A stretch of 64,000 nucleotides of DNA from Phenylobacterium deserti (GTDB lineage: Bacteria; Pseudomonadota; Alphaproteobacteria; Caulobacterales; Caulobacteraceae), in the NCBI RefSeq assembly GCF_003254705.1, contig NZ_QFYR01000002.1, forward strand, positions 1 through 64,000. Direction: 5' to 3'. The notes under the pieces were generated by a model. The model was given only the letters and a program-made list of their open reading frames with translations, was not told the DNA's origin and did not search any database. Numbering within the stretch: position 1 is the stretch's first letter; each line of letters begins with the position of its first letter. The position numbers and the translations under genes were made by a program. Of the stretch, positions 42,138-51,380 are shown piece after piece.

Positions 42138-42890
42138 ATGATCGTTCTGGTGACCGGCGCCACCGCCGGCTTCGGCGAGGCCATCACTCGCCGTTTCATC
42201 ACTGAGGGGCACAAGGTGATCGCCGCCGCCCGCCGCGCCGAGCGCCTGGAGGCTCTGGCCAGGGAGCTGGGCGCCAACCTCCAGCCGCTGAAGCTAGACG
42301 TCACGGACCGCGCAGCGGTGGAGCAGGCGATCGCCGGCCTGCCGGCGGAGTTCGCGGCGGTGGACGTGCTGGTCAACAACGCAGGGCTGGCCCTGGGCAT
42401 GGAGCCCGCCGACCGCGCTTCGCTGGACGATTGGGAGACCATGGTCGGCACCAACGTGAACGGCGTGCTCTACGCCACCCACGCGGTGCTGCCCGGCATG
42501 GTGTCGCGCGGGCGCGGCCATGTGGTGAACCTGAGCTCGATCGCCGCCACCTATCCCTATCCGGGCGGCAATGTTTACGGGGCGACCAAGGCGTTCGTGC
42601 GCCAGTTCTCGCTGAACCTGCGAGCCGACCTAGTGGGGCGCGGGGTGCGGGTGACGGACCTGGAGCCCGGCATGTGCGGCGGCACGGAGTTCTCCACCGT
42701 CCGCTTCCACGGCGACGCCGACAAGGCGGCCAAGGTCTACGAAGGCACGCAGCCGATCACGGCCGAGGACATCGCCGAAGCGGTGTTCTGGGTCACGACC
42801 CTGCCGGCGCACGTCAACATCAACACCATGGAGCTGATGCCCACTTGCCAGGCGCCCGGCCCCCTGCAGGTGGTGCGCAACGCCGGCTGA
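42138..42890 (+). CDS. ydfG: NADP-dependent 3-hydroxy acid dehydrogenase (short-chain dehydrogenase)
   Basis: A 250-residue short-chain dehydrogenase closely resembling E. coli YdfG, which oxidises serine, allo-threonine and 3-hydroxy acids. It has VLVTGATAGFGEAI (cofactor loop), VLVNNAGLALGMEPA, the catalytic Ser-Tyr-Lys (NLSS, VYGATKAFVRQFSLNL) and the C-terminal TLPAHVNINTMELMP, nearly identical to YdfG. It follows the TetR gene by 62 bases and may be co-transcribed, although no role in carotenoid synthesis is implied. Confidence 0.88.
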   Translation: MIVLVTGATAGFGEAITRRFITEGHKVIAAARRAERLEALARELGANLQPLKLDVTDRAAVEQAIAGLPAEFAAVDVLVNNAGLALGMEPADRASLDDWETMVGTNVNGVLYATHAVLPGMVSRGRGHVVNLSSIAATYPYPGGNVYGATKAFVRQFSLNLRADLVGRGVRVTDLEPGMCGGTEFSTVRFHGDADKAAKVYEGTQPITAEDIAEAVFWVTTLPAHVNINTMELMPTCQAPGPLQVVRNAG

Positions 42891-42896
42891 TCTAGG

Positions 42897-43676
42897 TCAG
42901 ATCTCCGCGCGCGCCTTGGCGGGGGCGACCTTGCCCTCGTCTAGGTCGTAGCGGGCGGCGACGATCTTGAGCCGTCCGGCCAGGACGCGGTTCCGCAGCG
43001 GCTTGCTGCCGGCGAAAATCTCGACAGCGGCGTGAGAGGCGTTCAGCGACACCGCCGCGTCGATCTTGTCCGGGGCGCCCACCGGCACGGCGTGTACGGC
43101 CGGGGCGATCAGGGCGGCCAAGGCGCCGATCTTAGTGTCCTTGTCCTCGTCCGCGGGGTGGCCGTCCAGGGCCTCGGCGGCGGCGGCGACCGCGCCGCAC
43201 CGCTCGTGGCCCAACACCATGATCAAGGGCGAGCCCAGGTGGATCACCGAGTGTTCGATGGACGCCAGGACCGCGTCGTCAACGACGTTGCCCGCCACCC
43301 GCACCACGAAGAGATCGCCAAGCCCTTGATCGAACACCAGCTCGGGCGCAACCCGGCTGTCGGCGCAGGCCAGGATGGTCGCGAAGGGGCGCTCGCCGCC
43401 GGCCACCAGCCGCCGCCGCTGGGCGTCGCCATTGGGATGCGTGGCCTTGGCGGCCACATAGCGCGCGTTGCCGGCCATCAGGCGCGTCATCGCCTGCTCG
43501 GGCGTGAGCGGCGCCTCGACCACCACCTGCGAGACGGTGGGCGTCGCCGCAGCCCCCGTCGTAGCCGCAGGCGCGACGTGAGCCTTCTTGGGCGCTGAGG
43601 CGAGGGCGGGCGAGGCGAGCAGGCCCGCTCCCGCAGCCAGCATCAGCCGCCGCCGTGAAAATAGATTGGCAGTCAT
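42897..43676 (-). CDS. Beta-class carbonic anhydrase, exported
   Basis: A 259-residue beta-carbonic anhydrase interconverting CO2 and bicarbonate. Zinc ligands are Cys104 (with Asp106/Arg108 in CADSR), His157 and Cys160 (GHERCGA). The N-terminus FSRRRLMLAAGAGLLASPALA is a Tat-like signal, so the enzyme probably works in the periplasm. It is convergent with the ydfG-like gene with only six bases between stops. Confidence 0.92.
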   Translation of the reverse strand: MTANLFSRRRLMLAAGAGLLASPALASAPKKAHVAPAATTGAAATPTVSQVVVEAPLTPEQAMTRLMAGNARYVAAKATHPNGDAQRRRLVAGGERPFATILACADSRVAPELVFDQGLGDLFVVRVAGNVVDDAVLASIEHSVIHLGSPLIMVLGHERCGAVAAAAEALDGHPADEDKDTKIGALAALIAPAVHAVPVGAPDKIDAAVSLNASHAAVEIFAGSKPLRNRVLAGRLKIVAARYDLDEGKVAPAKARAEI

Positions 43677-43876
43677 CCCGCACTCCCCCCGGAGCGAATC
43701 CCTGATCCATCAAGAAGCGCCGAAATTCACTAAGATTTCGAAAGCTTGAGCGGGGGTGCAGCGGCGCTGCCGGCGAGGGCGCGCAGCCCCGCCTGCTGCA
43801 CCTCGTCCGGGGCGAACCGCCAGGCCGTCGGTTCTCTGGGTGGAAAGCGGCGCCGGTCTCCCGCTACTAAGGGCCG

Positions 43877-44404
43877 ATGCAACTGGTGTTCATCTATGGT
43901 CAGGTCGCCGCGGGGAAGCTAACCGTCGCGCGGGAACTTGCCGAGCTCAGCGGCCTGGCTCTCTTCCACAATCACTTGGTCGTCGATGCGGTGGGCTCCG
44001 TCTTTCCATTCGGATCGTCGCCGTTCGTTCGGCTGCGGGAGAGCTTCTGGCTCAGCGTTTTCGAAGAGGCGGCCCGCGCAGACACCTCGCTGATCTTCAC
44101 CTTCGCGCCGGAACCGACGGTGGAACGCACGTTTCCGGAGCGGGCGAGAGATGTTGTCGCCGAGGCGGGCGGCTCGACGCTGTTTGTCGCCCTGGAGGTG
44201 GACCCCCAGGTCCAAGAGCAGCGTCTGCTGTCTCCGGACCGGGCGGCATTCGGCAAGATGACATCGCTGCCGCTGTTCCAGAGCCTGCGCACCGACTTCG
44301 CGAGCTGCTTTGCGCAGATGCCGCGGCCGGACCTGACGATCGACACGACCCGGATCGAACCGCGTGATGCAGCGGTCGCCATAGCTCGCCGGATAGGAGC
44401 CTAG
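43877..44404 (+). CDS. P-loop kinase-like NTPase
   Basis: A 175-residue P-loop protein of the shikimate/adenylylsulfate kinase-like type. The Walker A is GQVAAGKLT, a variant with Leu before the usual Ser/Thr that recurs in this uncharacterised group. A DTTRIEP segment near the C-terminus resembles the adenine-binding region of small kinases. Substrate is unknown. It stands alone, about 200 bases from the divergent carbonic anhydrase gene. Confidence 0.72.
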   Translation: MQLVFIYGQVAAGKLTVARELAELSGLALFHNHLVVDAVGSVFPFGSSPFVRLRESFWLSVFEEAARADTSLIFTFAPEPTVERTFPERARDVVAEAGGSTLFVALEVDPQVQEQRLLSPDRAAFGKMTSLPLFQSLRTDFASCFAQMPRPDLTIDTTRIEPRDAAVAIARRIGA

Positions 44405-44461
44405 AGCTCAGGCGTTGACGAGGCGCGGGGAGGCGCCATCTCTAGTGGAGAGGAGGCGACC

Positions 44462-44674
44462 ATGACCTCATTCCCGCTCCGGCCCGGCGTCTATGGCAGG
44501 CCTCAACCGTGGCACGTTCAGATGGTCGCACGCGCGGACCAGGAGAAGGCGCGCGCGGCCGCGACGGCGGCCCAAAGACTGGCGGCGAGCCGTAGCTCGG
44601 TCCTGACTTCCGCATCGGCGACAGTGCTGCTGAGCGCGAGCGTCCCGGCTCCATCTGCGAATTCCACAGATTAG
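44462..44674 (+). CDS. Small protein of unknown function
   Basis: A 70-residue ORF with a very strong ribosome-binding site (GAGAGGAGG seven bases before the ATG). TTGACG at 44415-44420 is 17 bases before ATCTCT, a possible promoter. The protein is Ala/Ser-rich with a basic middle (DQEKARAAATAAQRLAASR), probably helical. No family recognised. The translation signal is the main reason to accept it. Confidence 0.5.
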   Translation: MTSFPLRPGVYGRPQPWHVQMVARADQEKARAAATAAQRLAASRSSVLTSASATVLLSASVPAPSANSTD

Positions 44675-44851
44675 CTGCGCGAGCAGGGCGCAGCGGAAGC
44701 CTTTCAAGCCGCGGCGTCCAGAAGCGAAGGGTCCGCGGCCAAGGGCGCTCAGCGGCTCTGGATAGCCGACAGAAAAGGCGCTGCGCCCATGGCCCGATGC
44801 CGAAGAGCGTCCTAAACACGCCTGGCTTGCAGCGACGAGGGGAGAGACAAC

Positions 44852-46120
44852 TTGCGCTCAGTCGTGACTCTTCTGGAGAGGTTGCCCTCTGTCGTCGGTC
44901 TCGCCGCCTTCCGATTGCAGTCGCGTGCGCACGCGGAGCCTACAAGCGGGCTGATCACGATCGGCTATAAACTCGGCCCGCAAGCCCGGCGCCCGTTGTC
45001 GATCCAGGTGCATGTGCGGGGCGAGCCTAGCCCGATCTTCACAAAGGTCACTCAGGCCGGCGAGCGCACGGGCGAGCTCATCTTCCATTCGCATCTCCTG
45101 CCGAACGGCTCTGTGGACCTCGTCTTCAAGGCTTTCGACGGCGGGAAGCTGGTGGGAAAGCGCACCTTCACCATCCAGGTCCGAAACCAGGGTGAGGTGG
45201 CGGAGATGGTGCGGCAAAGCCTGCAAGCCCGAGGCGCCCCGACCGTGTTCGAGGGACCTTGCGACTCGTCTGCCTATGACTACGCCGATCCCAAGCTGAC
45301 GGCGTGGTTCGACCGGGACGCCAGTGCGGTGCAGGCTCATGTCGATGGCTTGATTGCGGCGGGCCGGGCCAGCCAAGCCGAGGGTGAGATCCTGCGTCAC
45401 TTCGCTGAGCAGGGCTTCGCGATCCTGGAGAACGTGATCGAGCCAGAGCTCCTCGAACGGCTGAACGCGTCCCTGGATGACGCGATCTCCCGCAAGGTGG
45501 AGGGCTATGAGTACGGCTCAAGCCAGCGGATGCACAATCTTCACGAGCGGTACCCGGCTGTCCGGGAGCTATGGATGCACCCGAAGGTGATGCGCATGCT
45601 GGAGTTGATCTTCGGCGTTCCGGCCAGTCCGTGTCAGTCGCTCACCTATGTGTTCGGATCGCAGCAGGAGCATCATCAGGATCTCGTGCACCTGACGCCC
45701 TTTCCCGCCGGCCGGATGTGCGGCGTGTGGACGGCGCTTGAAGATGTGCAGCCGGACAGCGGCGAGCTGGTGGTGTTTCCAGGCTCCCACCGCACGCCCC
45801 GCATCTACATGCACACCGCCGGGGCGCCGAAAGTCCGGGACAACGATTGGACGGCGTTCGGCGAGAAGGTGGTCCCGATGTGGATGAACACCCTCGCGAA
45901 GGGCGGCTTCGAGCGGTTCGTCTACCGGCCGAAAGCCGGCACGGTCCTCATCTGGCACGAGAACCTGATGCACGGCGGCCAGCCGCGCGTGGATCTGACC
46001 AAGTCGCGCCGCTCCATCGTCGGCCACTATTTCGCGCAAGGCGCCGTCGTCTACTACGACTCTTCGGGCTTGCCTGGCTCGGTGCATGACGTGGCGGCCG
46101 CGCGTGCGGGAGCGCGGTAG
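44852..46120 (+). CDS. Phytanoyl-CoA dioxygenase-family oxygenase with N-terminal extension
   Basis: A 422-residue protein. The C-terminal 280 residues are a PhyH-type 2-oxoglutarate-Fe(II) oxygenase: HHQDLVHL supplies the HxD pair, and HGGQPRVDLTKSRRS the distal His and the Arg that binds 2-oxoglutarate. Residues 40-120 look like a beta-sandwich (PLSIQVHVRG, KLVGKRTFTIQVRN), not a normal part of the family. The start is TTG at 44852, preceded by GAGGGGAGAG. Substrate is unknown; relatives hydroxylate lipids and secondary metabolites. Confidence 0.8.
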   Translation: MRSVVTLLERLPSVVGLAAFRLQSRAHAEPTSGLITIGYKLGPQARRPLSIQVHVRGEPSPIFTKVTQAGERTGELIFHSHLLPNGSVDLVFKAFDGGKLVGKRTFTIQVRNQGEVAEMVRQSLQARGAPTVFEGPCDSSAYDYADPKLTAWFDRDASAVQAHVDGLIAAGRASQAEGEILRHFAEQGFAILENVIEPELLERLNASLDDAISRKVEGYEYGSSQRMHNLHERYPAVRELWMHPKVMRMLELIFGVPASPCQSLTYVFGSQQEHHQDLVHLTPFPAGRMCGVWTALEDVQPDSGELVVFPGSHRTPRIYMHTAGAPKVRDNDWTAFGEKVVPMWMNTLAKGGFERFVYRPKAGTVLIWHENLMHGGQPRVDLTKSRRSIVGHYFAQGAVVYYDSSGLPGSVHDVAAARAGAR

Positions 46121-46162
46121 GCTTCAGTCTGCTGCGCTTGCGGCGAGCAAAGCCCTCGAGTT

Positions 46163-49100
46163 CTAGAGCTTGGCGCCTTCCGGGCTGAGGGCGCGCCGAA
46201 GGGCGTCGAGGCTGAAGGGCTTTTCGACCACCATGCCCTGCGCACGTTCTTGGCTCAGGGCCGCGCCGGAGGCATAGCCGGTCGCGAACAGCACCTGCAC
46301 CTGCGGGCGCATCTGCCGGACCCGGTCGGCGACCTGCGCGCCGTTCATTCCCGGCATCGCGTAGTCGACGAGCAGCAGATCCGGCGACAGTCCGCTTGCG
46401 ACCTTCTGCAGCGCCTCCTCGCCGGATGCGGCCTCCACAACCTCATGTCCGAGCTCGCGCAGCATTTCGGCGGCCGTCGCGCGGACCTGGTGGTCGTCGT
46501 CGACCAGGAGCACGAGCCGGCGGGCGCCCAGCGGCTCGCCATCCGTCTGCTCCGGCGGGTGGCTGGCGGCTTGGTCGGAGACCCTCAGGTACAGGTGGAC
46601 CGAGGCCCCCTTGCCAGGCGCGCTCTCGATCCGGATCGCGCCGCCCAGCGCGCTGATGACGCCGTAAACCTGGCTCAGGCCGAGGCCCGTGCCTTTTCCG
46701 ACTTCCTTTGTGGTGAAGAAGGGCTCGAAGGCGCGCGCCAGGACGTCTTCGCTCATCCCTTGGCCGGTGTCGCTCACCGTCACGCAGACCAGCCTTTCGC
46801 TGGCGAGCTCCTGCGGCCCAGCGCCCGGAGCCAGCGCCTCGGTGCTGATGACCAGGGCCCCGCCGCCCGGCATGGCGTCGCGTGCGTTCACCGCCAGATT
46901 GAAGAGCACCAGCTCCAACTGGGTCTCGTCGGCCAGCACCGGCGGCAGATTGCGGGCGAGGTGGGTGGAGACGGCGACCTGGCCGCCAAGCGTGCGGTGG
47001 AGCAGCTCCGACATGCGGGCGATCAGGCTGTTGGCGTCCACGGCCCGGACCGCCAAAGGCATGCGGCGGGCGAAGGCCAGCAGCTGTTTGGTGAGCGTCG
47101 CGCCGCGGTCGGCCGCGATCGCTGCATTGCGCAGCAAGCGCAGGACCCGGTCGTCCTCCACGCGCCGAAGGGCGAGATCGAGGCTGCCGGTGATGGCCAT
47201 GAGGAGGTTGTTGAAGTCGTGGGCGACCCCGCCGGTCAGCTGGCCGATCGCTTCCATCTTCTGGGCCTGGTGTTCGGCCTCCGCCGCCGCTCGCCTCATG
47301 CGGGCGAGCTCGAGATTGACGCTGACGCGAGCCAGCAGCTCCGCCGCGCTGAAGGGCTTCACCAGATAATCGTCTGCCCCGGCCTCCAAGCCCTGGACCT
47401 TGGCTTCCTCGCCCGCGCGCGCCGACAGGAAGATCACCGGGGCTCGCTTCAGGGCCGGCTCAGCGCGCACGCGGCGCAGCAGTTCGAAGCCGTCCACCTT
47501 GGGCATCATGATGTCGGTTAGGATGAGGTCGGGTTCTTCGGCCAGAGCAAGCCGGAACGCCTCTTCCCCGTCTCGGGCCAGGATCACCTCGTGCTGGTGG
47601 CCGAGCAGGCGGGCGACATAGGCCCGCATGTCGGCATTGTCGTCCGCAAGGAGCAGCCGGGCGCGCGGCGTCGCGTCCGAGCCGACGGGAGCGACCTCGT
47701 CCTGCGACCAGTGGAGCGCTTCCTCCACATAGGCCGCGGCGGCGATCTGGGTGGAGGCGCGATCGTCTGCGCGGGCCTGGGTGGCTGGCAGGTGAGCCGA
47801 GCCGGTCGGGATCGAGACCCGGAAGCTGGTCCCCTGGCCAGGCGTGCTCTCGACGGCGACCTCGCCGCCATGGAGGCGCACCAGCTCCTTGACCAGAGCC
47901 AGGCCGATGCCGGAGCCTTCATGGGAGCGGGACGCGGCGCCTTCCACCCGATGAAAACGGTCGAAGATCTTCGGCAGCTCGTCGCTGGGAATGCCGACGC
48001 CCGTGTCGGCGACGGTGAGCTCGACCGAGCCGGGCAGCGGCCGGAGGCGGACGGAGATCTCGCCCTTGAAGGTGTGCTTGAAGGCGTTGGAGATCAGGTT
48101 GAGGACGACCTTCTCCCACATGTCTCGGTCAAGGAAGAGCGGCTCGGACGGGGGGGCGACCTCCACCCGATAGGCGAGGCCGGCGCGCTCCACGGCCGAG
48201 CGGAAGGTGCTGGCCAGATCCTCGGTCACCTGCGCGACATCGGTGGGCACGAAGCGGGCGCTGGTGCGGCCGGCTTCGACGCGCGAGAAATCGAGCAGGG
48301 TGTTGACGAGCTTCAGCAGCCGCATGGCGTTGCGATGGACGAGCGCAAGGTCGGTGCGGCGCGCCGGCAACTCCGCAGGCGGCAGCGACAGCAGGTCCTC
48401 CAGCGGCCCGAGCATCAGTGTCAGGGGCGTGCGGAACTCGTGGCTGACATTGGAGAAGAACTGGGTCTTGGCCCGGTCGAGCTCGGCCAGAGCTTCAGCG
48501 CGGGCGCGCTCCTCCTCGAACACCCGGGCATTGCGCACCGCGGTGGCGACCTGGGCCGCCAGGAGCTGGAAAAAGGTCTGGTAATCTTCGTCCAGCTCGC
48601 GGTTCGGATTGAGGCCGGCGGTCAGGACGCCGAGCGGCGGCTGGCCTGGTGCGGCCGTCAGCGGAATGGCGACGCCGTCGGTGACAGCGTGGCCCCAGGG
48701 GCCGCCCCGAGCCGGGAAGTAGTCCTGCACGTCGGAGAAGGTGGTCATCCGCCCGCTCGCCGCCGCCTGAATCCAGGCCGGCGCCTGCGCGATGTTCACG
48801 CGGTCCGCGGCGGCGCCTTCGGCCGGCAGCCCGACGCCGGCGGCGAGGCGGAGCTCTTCGCCGTCGCGCAGGCGCAAGGTGGCGAACGGCACGTCAAACG
48901 CGCCCTCGAGCGCCTCGGCGACGGCCGCGCAGGTCGCCTCCACGCTCAGCTTGTCGGTCGCCGCTTCAGCCACTTGCCGCAGCAGCTTGAGCCGGCGGTC
49001 GCCGACGACCTGCTGGGTCACCTCGCTGCAGACGCACAGCATGCCTACGATCTCGCCGGCGTCGTTCTCCGCCGGCGCGTGAGACAGGCTGAAGTAGGAC

Positions 49101-49501
49101 TCTTCCGGATAGCCGGAGCGATTGAGCACCAGCTGCTGGGCCGGCACCCAGTTGGCGATCCCGGTGCGCATCACCTCTTCGATCATCGGACCCAGCGTGG
49201 CCCAGGCCTCCGCCAAGGTGATGCGGATGTCGATCCCCAGCGCCTCGGGATGCTTGTCGCCGATGAGGTAGGAGTAGGCGTCGTTGTAGATCTGAATGAG
49301 GTCCTCACCCCAGATCAGGATCATGGGATAGCGGGACGTCAGCAGCGTCTTGACGGTGGCCCGCAGGCTCTGGTCCCACAGCTCGGGCGGACCGAGCGGC
49401 GTCGCCGCCCAGTCATGGACACGGCAAAGCTCCCGCATGAAGCCGGGGCCTGCGAAAAGGCGATGGGCGGCGGCGTCGGCCAGGGGAGGCGTCAGGTTCA
49501 T
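46163..49501 (-). CDS. Hybrid histidine kinase with two complete kinase cores
   Basis: An 1112-residue cytoplasmic sensor. Order: PAS (about 40-165), GAF (180-320), first HisKA (His354 in SNVSHEFRTPLTLM) and ATPase (DTGVGIPSDELPKIFDRFHR, GSGIGLALVKELVRLHGG), receiver (LLLADDNADMR, LTDIMMPKVDGFE), second HisKA (His761 in [15 protein letters not shown]) and ATPase (DTGQGMSED, GTGLGLSQVYG), and a terminal receiver ([21 protein letters not shown]). Two different transmitter types in one chain imply an internal multistep relay. No partner regulator is adjacent. The ATG at 49501 gives a normal PAS lead-in. Confidence 0.9.
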   Translation of the reverse strand: MNLTPPLADAAAHRLFAGPGFMRELCRVHDWAATPLGPPELWDQSLRATVKTLLTSRYPMILIWGEDLIQIYNDAYSYLIGDKHPEALGIDIRITLAEAWATLGPMIEEVMRTGIANWVPAQQLVLNRSGYPEESYFSLSHAPAENDAGEIVGMLCVCSEVTQQVVGDRRLKLLRQVAEAATDKLSVEATCAAVAEALEGAFDVPFATLRLRDGEELRLAAGVGLPAEGAAADRVNIAQAPAWIQAAASGRMTTFSDVQDYFPARGGPWGHAVTDGVAIPLTAAPGQPPLGVLTAGLNPNRELDEDYQTFFQLLAAQVATAVRNARVFEEERARAEALAELDRAKTQFFSNVSHEFRTPLTLMLGPLEDLLSLPPAELPARRTDLALVHRNAMRLLKLVNTLLDFSRVEAGRTSARFVPTDVAQVTEDLASTFRSAVERAGLAYRVEVAPPSEPLFLDRDMWEKVVLNLISNAFKHTFKGEISVRLRPLPGSVELTVADTGVGIPSDELPKIFDRFHRVEGAASRSHEGSGIGLALVKELVRLHGGEVAVESTPGQGTSFRVSIPTGSAHLPATQARADDRASTQIAAAAYVEEALHWSQDEVAPVGSDATPRARLLLADDNADMRAYVARLLGHQHEVILARDGEEAFRLALAEEPDLILTDIMMPKVDGFELLRRVRAEPALKRAPVIFLSARAGEEAKVQGLEAGADDYLVKPFSAAELLARVSVNLELARMRRAAAEAEHQAQKMEAIGQLTGGVAHDFNNLLMAITGSLDLALRRVEDDRVLRLLRNAAIAADRGATLTKQLLAFARRMPLAVRAVDANSLIARMSELLHRTLGGQVAVSTHLARNLPPVLADETQLELVLFNLAVNARDAMPGGGALVISTEALAPGAGPQELASERLVCVTVSDTGQGMSEDVLARAFEPFFTTKEVGKGTGLGLSQVYGVISALGGAIRIESAPGKGASVHLYLRVSDQAASHPPEQTDGEPLGARRLVLLVDDDHQVRATAAEMLRELGHEVVEAASGEEALQKVASGLSPDLLLVDYAMPGMNGAQVADRVRQMRPQVQVLFATGYASGAALSQERAQGMVVEKPFSLDALRRALSPEGAKL

Positions 49502-49657
49502 CAGGCTCGCTCATGACGAGCAGCAGGCCCCCCGACCTTCCCCTCGTTGACCGTGTCTCTCACGTCGGCATCCTTAGAGGCAAGCGTACCGGAGACTGGC
49601 GTGAAGGGGCCCGGCGGAGGTGCTGCAGCCCCGCGCGCTCGCGTGCTCGATCCGGGC

Positions 49658-51142
49658 TTACCGCCCGCGGCGGGAGGTGGTGACGAGCTTCACGGGCTGG
49701 CCCGGGCGGAGGGGATCGGCAGGCTGCAGGCCGTTGATCATCAGGAAGCGCTCGAGCCGGTAGTCGTCGAAGGCCATGCGCTGGCTGAGGGTCTGAACCG
49801 TGTCCCCAGGCCGAACGACGACGACTTCCACCCGCTTGGGCTGAGCGGCGGCGAGCTCCTGCGGCGACAGGCGGTGGAGAGAGCCGATCACCGGATCCCA
49901 GATCTGCGCCCGGCCGGCCGGCGACAGGGTGACGAAGTGGTAGGCCCGGCCCGAACCGTCGGCGTAGGCGGCCACCACCACGTCCAGGACGCGCGAGCCC
50001 GACTGCGCCCGCGCCGGCAGGACCACGGCGTCGAAGCCGCCGATGCGCGTGCGCTCCGAAGCTCCCAGCTGGGCCGGCGCTTGCCCCACCGTCCGCCGCA
50101 GGACGTCGTAGGCGTAGCGTTCGAGGTCGCCGCTCAGCGATCCGGCCGAGAACTGCCCCTTGGCGCCTTCCGGTCCCTCGATGCCGACCGCTGTCGCGCC
50201 GTTGGTGAGGGTGAACCCGGAGGGCGCCTCGAAGCCGATCCGCAGCACCGGATGGGTGAAGCGCCGGTCCTCCACGAAGCCCTGCTCGGGGTCGTCGCCA
50301 TAGAGCATGCCGTCGATCTGGCGGAGGTAGGCGTCCCGGCCTGCCGCGGCGGTCGCATCGGTCGGCGGCGGACCCGCCTGGCGCGCCGACTGCAGGGCGC
50401 GGGCGATGCGGTCGCCGGTCAGCGGGTGGGTTCGCGCCCAGGCGGCGGTTTCCTGCCCTTGGCGGCCGCGTCGGGCGGCGTCGAACTGGTCTTCCCGCTG
50501 GAGAGCCCCCAGCATGTCCACCAGGCCGTAGGGGGAATAGCCGCCCTGCGCGAGGTAGCGGACGCCCAGCCCGTCGGCTTCGAACTCCTGCTGCCGCGAA
50601 TAGCTGAGCACGCTCAACTGGCCCGCCTGGCTGGCGATCTGCGCGACGTTGGCCGAGCGCGTCAGGGCGCCCAGGACGAGGGCGCCGATGCCGGTCACCA
50701 CCGACCGTTGCTGGCGCCGTCCGGCGTGGTTGGCGGCGACGTGGCCGACCTCGTGGCCGAGCACCGAGGCCAGCTCATCCTCCGTGTTGATCAGGGTCAG
50801 AAGACCGCGCGTCACGTAGACGTGGCACCCCGGCGGAGAGGTGAAGGCGTTCACCACGTCGCTGTTGAGAACGTGGAAGGCGCAGCCGCTGCGCCCAGCG
50901 GCCCTCGCCACCCGCGCGCCGACCTGGCTGACGTAGGCCGCGACCGGGCCGTCGTACAGGCCGCCGGCGCCTTCCACCACGGCAAGGTGCTCGCGCGGGA
51001 CCCCTTGGGAGGCTGAGGCGGGCGGGCCGTTCTGCCAAAGCGGCGCTTGGGCCAGGGACGCTGGCGCGGCGGCCAGCAGCGCGATCGCGGAGGCGCAGGA
51101 AACAAGGCGGCCAAGGCGGCCCCGGCGGACGACGAACGACAT
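49658..51142 (-). CDS. Periplasmic M48-family metalloprotease with C-terminal LysM-like domain
   Basis: A 494-residue zinc protease of the BepA/LoiP type, which degrades misassembled outer-membrane proteins. HEVGH (His130, Glu131, His134) and the third-ligand region YSRQQEFEADGLGVRYL are intact. The start at 51142 gives a signal peptide (RLVSCASAIALLAAAPASLAQA) and has GAGG seven bases upstream. The C-terminus VVVRPGDTVQTLSQRMAF with NGLQPADPLRPGQPVKLV is LysM-like and may bind peptidoglycan. Confidence 0.92.
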   Translation of the reverse strand: MSFVVRRGRLGRLVSCASAIALLAAAPASLAQAPLWQNGPPASASQGVPREHLAVVEGAGGLYDGPVAAYVSQVGARVARAAGRSGCAFHVLNSDVVNAFTSPPGCHVYVTRGLLTLINTEDELASVLGHEVGHVAANHAGRRQQRSVVTGIGALVLGALTRSANVAQIASQAGQLSVLSYSRQQEFEADGLGVRYLAQGGYSPYGLVDMLGALQREDQFDAARRGRQGQETAAWARTHPLTGDRIARALQSARQAGPPPTDATAAAGRDAYLRQIDGMLYGDDPEQGFVEDRRFTHPVLRIGFEAPSGFTLTNGATAVGIEGPEGAKGQFSAGSLSGDLERYAYDVLRRTVGQAPAQLGASERTRIGGFDAVVLPARAQSGSRVLDVVVAAYADGSGRAYHFVTLSPAGRAQIWDPVIGSLHRLSPQELAAAQPKRVEVVVVRPGDTVQTLSQRMAFDDYRLERFLMINGLQPADPLRPGQPVKLVTTSRRGR

Positions 51143-51380
51143 GCAAACCTCGACAGTTTCCGCGCCAAGAACCCATGCGTCTGGCCAAGGTTCCTGCCGC
51201 AGCAGCATGCTTCAGCTTGCGCAGATCTGCGCGGACAGGCGTGGCTGCTTGCCGGCCTCCGTGCCATCTTTCGCCGGCTCGTCGGCGACTTGGCAGCGGG
51301 CGCGTTATCGCGTGAGCGTACGGATCAGCTTGCGACGGACGGATGAGGGACGAGGGCGTGGGCGGACGGAGGCCTGGCCG

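Noticed and set aside
43721..43740. CGAAAT-N8-ATTTCG inverted repeat before the carbonic anhydrase gene.
   Set aside because: Short arms and low GC make chance or a weak hairpin likely; nothing supports a function.
47591..49516. A 641-codon open frame on the plus strand.
   Set aside because: Fully antisense to the hybrid kinase, whose domains are unambiguous; the translated sequence has no recognisable motif.
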